DNA of 64,000 nt from CAYXTW01 sp964452645 (GCA_964452645.1 CAYVMO010000004.1:111926-175925), one strand, 5' to 3'. Positions 17,387 to 25,749 are shown, counted from the stretch's first letter. Made by a program: numbers and translations. The notes: generated by a model from the letters alone, not told the origin.

Positions 17387-18571
17387 TTATTTTTTTTCGG
17401 GAAACCAGTTTTTTGTTATAAGGCAGATTTTCACCAGAAGAAGCATCACGGGGACTTCTATCAACACGCCCACGACTGTTGCCAGGGCGGCACCCGATGA
17501 TAATCCGAAAAGCATGGTGGCGGTGGCGATAGCCACCTCGAAATGATTCGAAGCTCCAATCATGGCCGACGGGGCGGCATCGCGATACGAGAACTTCAGC
17601 AATTTTGCCAGAAAATATGTCAGCCAGAAAATCAGATTGGTTTGAATAAAGAGCGGGATGGCGATCCACAAGATTATTAACGGATTGGACAGGATAATAT
17701 CTCCCTTGAAGGAGAATAGAAGGACTAAAGTGATTAGCAGGGCAATAATCGTAACAGGTGTCAGGATGTGCAAAAATCTGTCTTTAAACCAGCGTTCACC
17801 TTTGGAGCTAATTATCCATTTTCGTGATAAATACCCGGCGACAAGCGGCAGAGCTACATAAATTCCGATTGAAAGTAATAACGCCTGCCAGGGGACCGGC
17901 AATTTCCCGACACCAAGCAGGAAGCCGCCAAGGACTCCGTACAATATAAGCATTGTAAGGGAATTTACGGCAACCATTATCAGAGTATGGCCATCGTTGC
18001 CGCGAGCCAGATAACTCCAGACCAGAACCATCGCGGTGCAGGGTGCAATTCCGAGTAAAATACATCCGGCCAGATAACTTCGCCAGAGCGGCACCTGGAG
18101 CATTTTTATTCCGCCGACAAGCACGACCTGCCCTGCGCCGTACTGATCGCCGATATTAAGATTCAATCCCAACGGCATCTTTACATAATCGATGGCGTCC
18201 GGACCGATTAAAGTATAAAAAGCGGTCCCGAGAAAAAATATGGCAATACCATACATCGTGAACGGTTTTATGGCCCAGTTCACGATCAAGGTAAGGCTGA
18301 CCGGCTTTATATTTTTTCCGGCCCGAATAATCTCGGTAAAATCGATTTTAACCATAATCGGGTACATCATAAAAAACAGGCAGATGGCGATCGGAATCGA
18401 TACAACGGGAGCTTCGCCGATATAAATGGCCATACCATCGAGGGTGGCCGCGACCGATGGGGCGATTCTGCCCAACAAGATGCCGCCGACAATACATAGA
18501 AGCACCCAGACAGTCAGATATTTTTCAAAAAAGCTCATGCCTTTCGATTTGACGGCTGACTGATTATTCAA
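17387..18571 (-). CDS. acr3: arsenite efflux permease, ACR3 family
   Basis: A 394-aa integral inner-membrane protein with about ten hydrophobic segments, colinear with ACR3 arsenite exporters. The conserved cysteine in the fourth membrane region is present (GIAPCTAMVLVWS), needed for As(III) transport. It extrudes arsenite using the proton-motive force. It is the last gene of the six-gene ars operon, 25 bp after the arsG-like gene. The listed TTG start follows GGGAGG at 11 nt; ATG at 18538 (MSFFEKYL) is an alternative. The N terminus differs little between the two. Confidence 0.93.
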   Translation of the reverse strand: MNNQSAVKSKGMSFFEKYLTVWVLLCIVGGILLGRIAPSVAATLDGMAIYIGEAPVVSIPIAICLFFMMYPIMVKIDFTEIIRAGKNIKPVSLTLIVNWAIKPFTMYGIAIFFLGTAFYTLIGPDAIDYVKMPLGLNLNIGDQYGAGQVVLVGGIKMLQVPLWRSYLAGCILLGIAPCTAMVLVWSYLARGNDGHTLIMVAVNSLTMLILYGVLGGFLLGVGKLPVPWQALLLSIGIYVALPLVAGYLSRKWIISSKGERWFKDRFLHILTPVTIIALLITLVLLFSFKGDIILSNPLIILWIAIPLFIQTNLIFWLTYFLAKLLKFSYRDAAPSAMIGASNHFEVAIATATMLFGLSSGAALATVVGVLIEVPVMLLLVKICLITKNWFPEKK

Positions 18572-18596
18572 TTTGTCTCTATCCTCCCAAAAGAGG

Positions 18597-19292
18597 TCAT
18601 AATGGAATCCTCATGATATATATCAGCGTATAGTAAAATCCGACCAGAATAAAAATCATTCCCGTGATACGTCGGGCCCATTTTTCAAATTGGGCAAATC
18701 TATTGAATGTTTTTGCGACGTACCGGGTACCAAGGGCTAACAGGAAAGCAAATAATATCACCGGCAGGCCGGTCCCGGTGCCGTACAAAGAAGGCAATAT
18801 CAGGCTCGAATTGTATTTAACGGCTAGGGGAATCAGGCTGCCGAAAAACAAAGCCGCCGAAATCGGGCAAAACGACAACGCAAAAAGGATTCCCAGAAAG
18901 CAGGCGCCCCGGAGGCCGTACGATTCAGCTCGTTTTTGTATTTTAGCGCTGATTCCGGAGCCTCTAAAAACCGGGCGGATAAGTTCCAGAAGAAATAGTC
19001 CGGCCAGAATCAGGATCGGGCCGAGGGTAGTATTAATATACTTTTGCAGCATAAAAGCGGTTTTCGATACCGATAATAGACTTGTCACCAGCAGGATTCC
19101 GATAACGGTGTAGGCCAGGACGCGTCCCAGCATATATAATAATCCGGCCAGTAAAACCCGTCGGCGATCGGTGAACTGCCGGCTTATGAATGAGATGGCG
19201 GCGACGTTTGTAGCCAGGGGACAGGGACTTATCGATGTTAATATCCCCAGCCATACGGCCGAGGCGATCCCGATAAATATGTTATCCATCAA
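18597..19292 (-). CDS. ArsG-like / CcdA-like membrane transporter
   Basis: A 231-aa protein with six hydrophobic segments of the CcdA/DsbD type. The two half-repeats carry ISPCPLATN near residue 21 and LSFCPISAALFFG near 140, the conserved Cys-Pro positions. In ars operons this family is annotated as the ArsG permease, proposed to work with ArsF in export or reduction of organoarsenicals; in other contexts CcdA moves electrons to periplasmic thioredoxins. Its start overlaps the stop of the arsF-like gene (ATGA), so the two are translationally coupled. Confidence 0.85.
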   Translation of the reverse strand: MMDNIFIGIASAVWLGILTSISPCPLATNVAAISFISRQFTDRRRVLLAGLLYMLGRVLAYTVIGILLVTSLLSVSKTAFMLQKYINTTLGPILILAGLFLLELIRPVFRGSGISAKIQKRAESYGLRGACFLGILFALSFCPISAALFFGSLIPLAVKYNSSLILPSLYGTGTGLPVILFAFLLALGTRYVAKTFNRFAQFEKWARRITGMIFILVGFYYTLIYIMRIPL

Positions 19293-19768
19293 TCGCTCTT
19301 AAGGTATTCACCGATTTCGTGCTGCACGTATTCGACAAAATAATCTTCGTTATTCAGCAGTTGCCAGATTTTATCCAGGTTTTTCCAGGCGACCTGTTTG
19401 CCGTCTTTCATATCGACAATCACCAACGACTTGGTGAACAACTGATAATCCCCGACATAATGTTCGTTTTCCGGAAGGTCGGTATTAATCAGGCGCCATT
19501 CCAATTGACCGGATTTCAATTTGTCGGCGAAACCGGTTTCGATAGCTTCTTTGGAGTACGCTTCGATCTTTTTACAGGATGCGCAGCGAAGCGTACCGTG
19601 AAAGTAATAAGCGATTACTTTGTGCGGTACAACCGTGGAATCGGAAATTTCCGGCGTTTTGGTTGTGTCGGCTTTTATCTCCGTACTGTTTTTATCACCT
19701 GATTGGCATGCAAAAAGAAAGGCGCCCAGGATTATGACTGCTGTCAATAATTTGTAAACAGATTTCAT
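19289..19768 (-). CDS. ArsF-like thioredoxin-fold lipoprotein
   Basis: A 159-aa protein with a lipoprotein signal (LGAFLFACQ, lipid on C21) and a periplasmic thioredoxin-like domain carrying a CxxC (RCASCKKIE). It matches the ArsF family named as a nitrophenyl-compound nitroreductase subunit in ars operons. A likely role is electron transfer with the CcdA-like ArsG protein encoded by the overlapping next gene, to reduce an arsenical or keep a partner reduced; this is inference. Start preceded by AAGGAC. Confidence 0.85.
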   Translation of the reverse strand: MKSVYKLLTAVIILGAFLFACQSGDKNSTEIKADTTKTPEISDSTVVPHKVIAYYFHGTLRCASCKKIEAYSKEAIETGFADKLKSGQLEWRLINTDLPENEHYVGDYQLFTKSLVIVDMKDGKQVAWKNLDKIWQLLNNEDYFVEYVQHEIGEYLKSD

Positions 19769-19809
19769 TATAATAGTCCTTCTATATTTAATGCATTCTT
19801 CCCAAAAAC

Positions 19810-20046
19810 CTACGAACTTAATATGTCTTTTATTTCATCAACCGAGGGTACTTTGCCAACCGTCTTCACTTCACCATCGACAATCAATGCGGGGGTCATC
19901 ATGACGCCATATTTCATTATTTCCTCAATATCGTTGACCTTTATCAATTCATTCTCGATACCGAGAGAATCAACCGCTTCCTTGGTCGACTCAAAAAGTT
20001 TATTGCACTTGGCGCACCCCGTTCCGAGGATCATTATTTTTTTCAT
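19810..20046 (-). CDS. thioredoxin-like small redox protein
   Basis: A 78-aa cytoplasmic protein with the redox-active disulfide (glutaredoxin/MJ0307-like) fold: GTGCAKCNKLFE gives a CxxC at C10/C13, and the cis-Pro region is MMTPALIVDGE. Such proteins are commonly found between an ArsP-type permease and ArsR. It probably delivers electrons to a partner in arsenic or thiol metabolism. It lies 12 bp after the permease gene with a GGAG ribosome-binding site. Confidence 0.9.
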   Translation of the reverse strand: MKKIMILGTGCAKCNKLFESTKEAVDSLGIENELIKVNDIEEIMKYGVMMTPALIVDGEVKTVGKVPSVDEIKDILSS

Positions 20047-20058
20047 ATTTTCTCCATA

Positions 20059-21357
20059 TTAAAATATCGCACCATAAATAATTCCGGTTATGGCGGCCAT
20101 TATAATCACCAGTAAAACAAAGACTACCGTTTTTTTTGTACCTATCACGGAACGAATCACCAGCATATTGGGTAGTGACAGGGCCGGCCCGGCCAGAAGC
20201 AAGGCCAGCGCCGGACCTTTACCCATTCCGCTTCCGATTAATCCCTGCAGGATGGGGATTTCGGTCAAGGTAGCGAAATACATAAAGGCGCCGACAACCG
20301 AGGCAAATAGATTTGCCACTATTGAATTTCCGCCGACCACGGAACTGATCCAGCGAGAGGGAATTAAGCCCTCACCGCCGGGACGGCCAAGAAATAATCC
20401 GGCGATCAACACACCCAATAAAAGCAGTGGGAATATTTGTTTGGCCAGATCCCAGGTGGCATCAAACCAGTTTTCACCTTCGCCTTTTTCCGAAGATAAT
20501 ATAATCGATAAGCCTATCGCAGCAGCGGCGAACGGAATGACCGGATTATCGTTAAAGATAAAGGCCAATACTATCGTAATTGCCGACACCGTAAGTACTT
20601 TCCGCCATTCGATTTTAATCCAGAAAATAAGGACTACTGCAAAAACGGCCGACAATATGGCGGTGAGAATCCATTTATTGTCTGAGATAATATTCCAGAT
20701 CGAGTTTGGTGCAGTACTTCCACCCCAGTTGGCGAACACCAGAATGCCGACCATCAAGCCGAAATAAATGATATTTTGTCCGAGAGGACGGGCAGGTTGC
20801 TCATCGGGCAAAACAACTTTTGCATCCGCACCGGTGCGCAATTCATTGCGGAAGATAATTTGCATCATCAAACCGATGACGATACTGAAAACGAGCGCCC
20901 CTATCATGCGCGCGATACCCATTTCTGGCCCCAGAACTCTGGCGGTTAATACGATGGCGAGAACATTAATGGCCGGCCCGGCGTACAGAAAGGTGCAGGC
21001 GGGACCCAGACCGGCGCCCATTCGATAAATCCCGGCGAATAACGGCAGCACGGTGCAGGAACAGACGGCTAAAATGCCGCCTGATACCGAGGCAACACTA
21101 TACGCCATAACTTTTTTTGCCCCGGCGCCGAGATATTTCATAACCGAGGCCTGGCCGACAAAAACAGAAATAGCGCCGGCTATAAAAAAGGCCGGGATCA
21201 GGCAAAGGACGACATGCTCGTGGGCGTACCATTTTGCCAGAGACAATGATTCCGTGATGGCATTCTGGAGACGAAACGAATCGATCGGAAGATAGTACAG
21301 GATAATGAATATAATAAATATACCGGCCAGCGGTTTCCATTCGCGTCTTAATTCCAT
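20059..21357 (-). CDS. ArsP-type permease (DUF318 / SO_0444 family)
   Basis: A 432-aa integral membrane protein with two halves of hydrophobic segments. The first half has the conserved CSCTVLPLFAGIYRMGAGLGPA motif and the second half a similar ILQGLIGSGMGKGPALALLL element, as in the ArsP/DUF318 permeases. ArsP exports trivalent methyl or aromatic arsenicals and related metalloids. It directly follows arsR (4 bp gap) and precedes the small thioredoxin-like gene, the usual gene order. Confidence 0.88.
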   Translation of the reverse strand: MELRREWKPLAGIFIIFIILYYLPIDSFRLQNAITESLSLAKWYAHEHVVLCLIPAFFIAGAISVFVGQASVMKYLGAGAKKVMAYSVASVSGGILAVCSCTVLPLFAGIYRMGAGLGPACTFLYAGPAINVLAIVLTARVLGPEMGIARMIGALVFSIVIGLMMQIIFRNELRTGADAKVVLPDEQPARPLGQNIIYFGLMVGILVFANWGGSTAPNSIWNIISDNKWILTAILSAVFAVVLIFWIKIEWRKVLTVSAITIVLAFIFNDNPVIPFAAAAIGLSIILSSEKGEGENWFDATWDLAKQIFPLLLLGVLIAGLFLGRPGGEGLIPSRWISSVVGGNSIVANLFASVVGAFMYFATLTEIPILQGLIGSGMGKGPALALLLAGPALSLPNMLVIRSVIGTKKTVVFVLLVIIMAAITGIIYGAIF

Positions 21358-21361
21358 CGGG

Positions 21362-21700
21362 TTATTTTTTCCCCGGCTTTATCGTAATAAGATTAAGACG
21401 TTCTCTGGCGTTCGCACTGACGACCGTTTCGACGCATTTAAAAAAGCTCAGGACACACGGCATTTTCAGATTATAAAAAATCTGTGAGCCGCTTCTTTCA
21501 TCCCGGACAATACCGGCGTTTTTCAGGACGGCCAGATGTTTGGAAACGGTCGACATATCGGCCCCGATTTTTTCGGTCAGATTGCGAACACACATCTTTT
21601 CCGAGGCGAGCATATCGACTATATATAATCGGGTCGGATGGGCCATGGCCCGGATAATCTGGGCACGCACTTCATAGACCGCTTTTGTCTTTTCGTCCAT
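21362..21700 (-). CDS. arsR: ArsR/SmtB-family metalloregulatory repressor
   Basis: A 112-aa winged-helix repressor heading the ars operon. The recognition region STVSKHLAVLKNAGIV is clear. Candidate metal-sensing cysteines are in the EKMCVRNL helix (only one, where E. coli ArsR has C-x-C) and two near the C terminus (MPCVLSFFKC), suggesting a site with different geometry. As(III) binding would release the operator. ATG at 21700 is preferred to the one at 21769, because AAAGGAGT lies just upstream and the longer form would run through the operator. Confidence 0.92.
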   Translation of the reverse strand: MDEKTKAVYEVRAQIIRAMAHPTRLYIVDMLASEKMCVRNLTEKIGADMSTVSKHLAVLKNAGIVRDERSGSQIFYNLKMPCVLSFFKCVETVVSANARERLNLITIKPGKK

Positions 21701-21725
21701 AAGAGACTCCTTTATTATTGCACAT

Positions 21726-21759
21726 TTGGCAATATAGCCATATAACCAATAGTTGTCAA
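21726..21759 (-). promoter_or_regulatory. ars operon promoter with overlapping operator
   Basis: On the minus strand, TTGACA (21754-21759) and TATATT (21731-21736) are spaced by exactly 17 bp. A 24-bp imperfect dyad, TTGG-N2-ATAT-N-GC...ATAT-N2-CCAA (21726-21749), covers the -10 and spacer. This is where an ArsR dimer would block RNA polymerase. It lies 26 bp before the arsR ATG. Confidence 0.85.
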
Positions 21760-21913
21760 GATTTTTCATTTATCGGCGAAAATATATATATGCTGATTTT
21801 TAATTTCTCGAAAAAAATCTTGGCTGACATTTTAAACAGTTCTATTTTCACCGATAATTCTCAGGAGAGAAGGTCGGATTGGATATAGATTTACCGATTT
21901 TGGAGATATCGAT

Positions 21914-22405
21914 ATGACAATCAAGGGCAGGAATATTTTCAGAGGGTACACGCTGGTCGAGGTGGTGGTTATTATTATAATCGTGGGGATAATTACCGCG
22001 ATTGTGACACCGAAAATATTTTCCATAACGCGTTTAGCGGAACCGGAAACGGTCGATGAGATGATTTTGCGGCTGGAATCGGCGTTAGATACTTATTCCG
22101 CCGGGCAGAATCTTGAGGGTCAGCCGATAGAGATGCATAATCCGTTTGATGACCTGCCTGATTCCCCGGAAGACTATGTCGGCCAGCTGGATATAATAAA
22201 TTCGACAAATACGCCTGACGGCAGCTGGGCGTGGCGTCCGACCGGCAACTGGGTCATGTACAATCCTAAATCTCCGATAGATGGTGGCTGGCTCAATTCG
22301 GATGAACGATTTATTATCTATCAGGTGCAGCCGGTGGTGGAGGAGGGCATAACGGTCGGCCTTCGATTGTCGACCACCGATGCGTACAAATACATCTGGA
22401 AATAG
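21914..22405 (+). CDS. type IV prepilin-like protein (pseudopilin)
   Basis: A 163-aa protein with a short leader (MTIKGRNIFRG) and the prepilin site G|YTLVEVVVIIIIVG, Glu at mature position 5. The globular region carries a Trp/Pro-rich part (GSWAWRPTGNWVMYNP). It resembles minor pseudopilins of the GspG/PilA style. Start has GGAG 8 nt upstream. Divergent from arsR; no secretion machinery is adjacent. It differs from the pseudopilin at 14136-14603 in the mature region. Confidence 0.85.
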   Translation: MTIKGRNIFRGYTLVEVVVIIIIVGIITAIVTPKIFSITRLAEPETVDEMILRLESALDTYSAGQNLEGQPIEMHNPFDDLPDSPEDYVGQLDIINSTNTPDGSWAWRPTGNWVMYNPKSPIDGGWLNSDERFIIYQVQPVVEEGITVGLRLSTTDAYKYIWK

Positions 22406-22437
22406 GCTGATATAAGCCAATCTCTACTAGATATATC

Positions 22438-22579
22438 ACGTCATTGCGAGCCCCGAGAGGAATGCTTTGCATTCCGCGAAGGGCGTGGCAATCTATTAGC
22501 GACATTTAGATAGATCGCCACGTCGTCCTCATTCCCCCGATAAATCGGGGGAATTTCGACCTCCTCGCGATGACGGCAT
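22438..22579. repeat. 140-bp MITE/REP-like element with terminal inverted repeats
   Basis: CGTCATTGCGAG at the left and CTCGCGATGACGG at the right are imperfect inverted repeats. Inside are two further hairpins: GAATGC-TTT-GCATTC (22460-22474) and an 11-bp stem, ATTCCCCCGAT-AA-ATCGGGGGAAT (22531-22554). The block GGCAATCT is shared with the partial copy at 1568-1622. No coding capacity. Confidence 0.75.
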
Positions 22580-22671
22580 TTATTTTTGCATTACCGGGAA
22601 TGCTTTAGCTATTGCGATCAGTATAAGAATGTAAAACCCGAGAAATAAATTGTAAATATTCGAAATATATC

Positions 22672-23157
22672 TTAATCCGCAAACCGGCCGTCGGCGTTTT
22701 TATTTTCGGCTTTACCTGATTTTCCGGCCAACCAACCGATTTTGATATTTTCAGGTTCATCGAAATGGGGGACGTACGGCTTGATATCCAGAAGCGGTGT
22801 TCCGTCGATGATATCAAGATTGGATATATGAATAATTGTACCTTCTATTTTATCCAGCTTGACCACCGAAAGGCCGATCGGGTTGGGGCGACGGGGCGCA
22901 CGGGTGGCAAATAAACCGCGCTTGACATTATCCAGATAAGGTACGACTTTCAGCGAATAATCTTTCGAAAGATGCATAAAATAGATTAATATTATATGTG
23001 AAAAACCGTCAAGATCAGCCAATCCTTCGGTATAATCAGGATAAACATCTATATAACCCTTAACGCCTTTACCTTTTTTGGGCTGAATCGGCGTTCCTTT
23101 TTGTTCTTTGAAAGGCGAGTGGATGATACCGATCGGCCTGAATTCGATTTTTTTCAT
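22672..23157 (-). CDS. trmO: tRNA (t6A37) methyltransferase TrmO
   Basis: A 161-aa protein of the TrmO (YaeB/TsaA, UPF0066) family, which methylates N6-threonylcarbamoyladenosine at position 37 of certain tRNAs using S-adenosylmethionine. The signature RAPRRPNPIGLS at about 86-97 is intact, as is the start FRPIGIIHSPF and the DGTPLLDIKPYVP region. It is shorter than E. coli TrmO (about 235 aa) and lacks the C-terminal domain, like archaeal forms. Last gene of a three-gene minus-strand operon, 10 bp after the zinc-ribbon gene. Confidence 0.92.
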   Translation of the reverse strand: MKKIEFRPIGIIHSPFKEQKGTPIQPKKGKGVKGYIDVYPDYTEGLADLDGFSHIILIYFMHLSKDYSLKVVPYLDNVKRGLFATRAPRRPNPIGLSVVKLDKIEGTIIHISNLDIIDGTPLLDIKPYVPHFDEPENIKIGWLAGKSGKAENKNADGRFAD

Positions 23158-23167
23158 TCAACAGCTT

Positions 23168-23368
23168 TTAAGTTCTCTTTTCACGTTTGGCCTTGGCCTG
23201 CTCGACCTTCTGATGATGCGCCGAGCCTTCCCGCAGCATTTTGCCGTTACATTTCGGGCAGCGTTCTTCCTGACAGGGAGTACCGCGCCGGTGCGGCTGT
23301 TTATATCCGCATTTGGGGCAGATGCAGTAACCAGCCTGTCCCATTCTCTCGCCTTTCGGATTTTTCAT
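23168..23368 (-). CDS. small double zinc-ribbon protein
   Basis: A 66-aa basic protein with two knuckles: CICPKCGY (about 15-22) and a C-x-x-x-x-C-P-K-C-N (about 32-40), which together can bind zinc, then a Lys/Arg-rich tail (QAKAKREKRT). Similar tiny ribbons are widespread in anaerobes and archaea with unknown role. Its ATG overlaps the TGA of the upstream ArsC-family gene (ATGA), so it is translationally coupled to it. Confidence 0.75.
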   Translation of the reverse strand: MKNPKGERMGQAGYCICPKCGYKQPHRRGTPCQEERCPKCNGKMLREGSAHHQKVEQAKAKREKRT

Positions 23369-23718
23369 TTTAATAATAAAACCTCATTGTAAAAATCTTC
23401 ATTAAAACCGACCAGGAGCTTTTTCCCGGAACGGATAGTCGGTGCGCGAAGATTGCCGGTGCGTCCGAGGATAAAATACGCCATGGTTTCTTTATCTATT
23501 TTTTCGCTTTTAAGATTTACTTTCACTGACCTTTTGCCCTTCGATGCTAATATTATATTAGCGTTTTTGAAAAGTTCGCGGGCGTCTTTTTCCTTAAGTA
23601 CTTTCTGATTGGCGATATCCTGACTTATGATTTCAATTTTATGTTTGGCAAGGAACTCCTGCGCCCTGGAGGAACTCTTTCAACCCCGGCGATGATAATA
23701 CCAATCGGCTTTCGGCAA
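23365..23718 (-). CDS. ArsC-family protein with in-frame TGA, probable selenocysteine
   Basis: This gene is only complete if TGA at 23680-23682 is read through. It starts at TTG 23718, 7 nt after AAAGGAG, and reads LPKADWYYHRRG-U-KSSSRAQEFL, then about 95 residues with ArsC-like features (ILGRTGNLRAPTIRSGKKLLVGF), total 117 aa. The TGA falls exactly at the nucleophile position of ArsC/Spx proteins (C-x-x-S/C). Reading frame, coding signal and start are continuous on both sides and the true stop overlaps the next ATG. A known family is annotated as ArsC family (seleno)protein. A frameshift or Cys-to-stop mutation is the alternative, but decay would not keep the rest intact. Confidence 0.78.
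23642..23679 (-). promoter_or_regulatory. candidate bacterial SECIS hairpin
   Basis: Directly after the UGA in the mRNA, CUCC and GGAG (23671-23668 and 23559-style pairing partner at 23659-23656) form a stem around an 8-nt loop AGGGCGCA, with an outer AAG/CUU pairing and an internal loop. A G-rich apical loop close behind UGA is what bacterial SelB needs, though the loop is nearer the UGA (12 nt) than in E. coli fdhF. An alternative stem using GGCG and UGCC places the loop further away. Confidence 0.4.
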
Positions 23719-23809
23719 GTTAAATCTCCTTTCTGATTCCATATTACACAGAATAAACAAAATATTCAAGCTGATTTGACAAACAAATTCAAAATATATT
23801 AATTCATGC

Positions 23810-25198
23810 ATGCTTTATTTCTGGGTGATAATTGCCTATTTGATGATTCTTATCGCTGTCGGCGCTTATCGCAGCAAGTTCGTTAAAACTCAGGACGATT
23901 TTATGGTGGCGGGGCGTCGGCTTTCGACGAAAGTGCTGGTCGGCACATTGCTGGCGACCTGGATCGGATCCGGCTCGATTATTGCCGGCGCCGGTCTGGC
24001 GTACGACAAAGGCTTTCCCGCTTTGTGGTTCGATGCCGGTGTCTGGGCGGCGCTGGTTATTTTATTTCTTATTGCGGGGCGAGCGCGGCGATTTGGGCAG
24101 TACACCGTTCCCGATATACTTGAGGCCCGCTATAACAAGTACGCCCGTCTGCTGGGGACAATCGTGACGATTATTGCGTATACCGCTATTGTCAGTTATC
24201 AATTTCGTGCCGGGGGGATGGTCTTGAATCTTATCACCGGCATTTCCGTCGATCAGGGGATAATTATTACGGCCGTTTTTGTCATTGGCTATACGGTGCT
24301 GGCCGGATTAATTTCGGTGGCGTACACCGATGTCGTCAACGGTGTCATGATGATAATCGGTCTGGTCATCGCGCTGCCGTTTCTTTTAAGTAATGCCGGT
24401 GGCTGGACCGGTATGGTGGAGCATCTTCCTGCAGAACACTTCCAACTGCTGGGAAATATGTCGCTGCCGGAAGCTTTGAGTTATACGCTTCCAACCATGC
24501 TTTTGCTTCTTGGCGAATCGGGGATGTACCAGCGTTTTTTTTCGGCTAAAGATGAACGCGCCGCGAAACGAGCGGTGGTGGGGTGGATTATCGGGACCAT
24601 ATTTATCGAAACGCTGATTGTCTTTCTGGCGATTATCGGCAGTTCGATGTTTACCGATATCGACGGCGAGATGGTTATTCTGCATTCGGTCAGGTACGGT
24701 TTGCCGGTGCTTATCGGCTGTTTGACTTTGGCGGCGATTGTGGCGGTCATAGTTTCGACGGCTGATTCATTTTTGCTGGTGCCTTCAACGAATATTATGC
24801 GCGATATTTATCAGCGTTTCATAAATCCGGACCTGTCTCAGAGAAAGATGGTACTCTATTCCAGGATTGTAGTCGTTGCCCTTGGTATTTTTGCCTTCCT
24901 TCAGGTGCGATTTTTCGAAAAAGTTCTCGAGATGGCGATTTACGCTTATACGATTTACGGCGTCGGTATTACCCCGGCGGTTATGGCGGCCTTTTTCTGG
25001 AAACGAGCGACCGCCGTGGCCGGTGTGTGCTCTATCACCTCGGGAATGGTGGTCACGATCGTCTGGGAAATTTTACAGCAACCCTGGGGTATCCGGACTA
25101 TTTATCCGGCCCTGGGATTATCGTTGTTCTGTCTGATATTCATAAGTCTGCTGACGCCGAAGCCGGATAAGACAAAATGGCAGCCGTTTTTTGATTAA
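23810..25198 (+). CDS. sodium:solute symporter family (SSS) transporter
   Basis: A 462-aa inner-membrane protein with about 12-13 hydrophobic helices. It matches the SSS family (PutP/PanF-like): the N-terminal RSKFVKTQDDFMVAGRRLS region and GSGSIIAGAGLAYDKGF motif, and the conserved S/T pair in the eighth helix region (VIVSTADSFLLVPSTNIMRDIY). It couples solute uptake to a sodium gradient. The substrate cannot be read. It stands as a single gene facing the DUF4416 gene. Confidence 0.92.
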   Translation: MLYFWVIIAYLMILIAVGAYRSKFVKTQDDFMVAGRRLSTKVLVGTLLATWIGSGSIIAGAGLAYDKGFPALWFDAGVWAALVILFLIAGRARRFGQYTVPDILEARYNKYARLLGTIVTIIAYTAIVSYQFRAGGMVLNLITGISVDQGIIITAVFVIGYTVLAGLISVAYTDVVNGVMMIIGLVIALPFLLSNAGGWTGMVEHLPAEHFQLLGNMSLPEALSYTLPTMLLLLGESGMYQRFFSAKDERAAKRAVVGWIIGTIFIETLIVFLAIIGSSMFTDIDGEMVILHSVRYGLPVLIGCLTLAAIVAVIVSTADSFLLVPSTNIMRDIYQRFINPDLSQRKMVLYSRIVVVALGIFAFLQVRFFEKVLEMAIYAYTIYGVGITPAVMAAFFWKRATAVAGVCSITSGMVVTIVWEILQQPWGIRTIYPALGLSLFCLIFISLLTPKPDKTKWQPFFD

Positions 25199-25212
25199 GA
25201 AAAAAACATATA

Positions 25213-25749
25213 CTATGAGAAAACCATATTTTTCATGGTATCGCGGACTTTTTCGAAAAAATCAATGACTTCCGGCTCGTAATAATCGGGATAGGTCCAG
25301 GTGAGCGGTCGAAATTTTTTCTTTTCATAAATCAAAGTTACTTCGGCGAAGATGCCGTCTTTTAAGTAAATCCTGTGCGAATAATCTTTGGTTGTCGCCA
25401 GGACGAGATTGGCCGGAGTTAAGACGCCCGGATCCAGATTAACCTTTCTGAATACGAAGTCATCGACTTTTTCACCGTGCTTTTCCTCGAGTTTGTTGGT
25501 CCAGAGTTTGATTTCAGACAGTTGATCGCGTTCAATCCTATTTTCAAAAGCGAAGAATTTTCTTTTCAGATTATCGCCCATTTCCTCGCGGTAATATGTC
25601 GTATGCAAAAATTCCATCTCGTCGGTTTCGAATTGGATGTATCCGAATTTTTTCTCAAGCTCCAGGATGGCATCGCGCATGGTGCCCAGTGAAGAATAGA
25701 TGGCCGAAACGATCAACCGTCCCGGAAGCGGCTTTTTTATTCGTCCCAT
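25213..25749 (-). CDS. DUF4416 family protein
   Basis: A 178-aa cytoplasmic protein matching DUF4416: the N-terminal LIVSAIYSS strand, the FLHTTYYREEMG motif, KVNLDPGVLTPANLVLATTKD and WTYPDYYEPEVIDFF near the end. The family is of unknown function and is found mainly in anaerobic bacteria. Convergent with the symporter gene, 15 bp apart. No operon partner is clear; the QueG-like gene lies 60 bp upstream on the same strand and could share a transcript. Confidence 0.85.
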   Translation of the reverse strand: MGRIKKPLPGRLIVSAIYSSLGTMRDAILELEKKFGYIQFETDEMEFLHTTYYREEMGDNLKRKFFAFENRIERDQLSEIKLWTNKLEEKHGEKVDDFVFRKVNLDPGVLTPANLVLATTKDYSHRIYLKDGIFAEVTLIYEKKKFRPLTWTYPDYYEPEVIDFFEKVRDTMKNMVFS

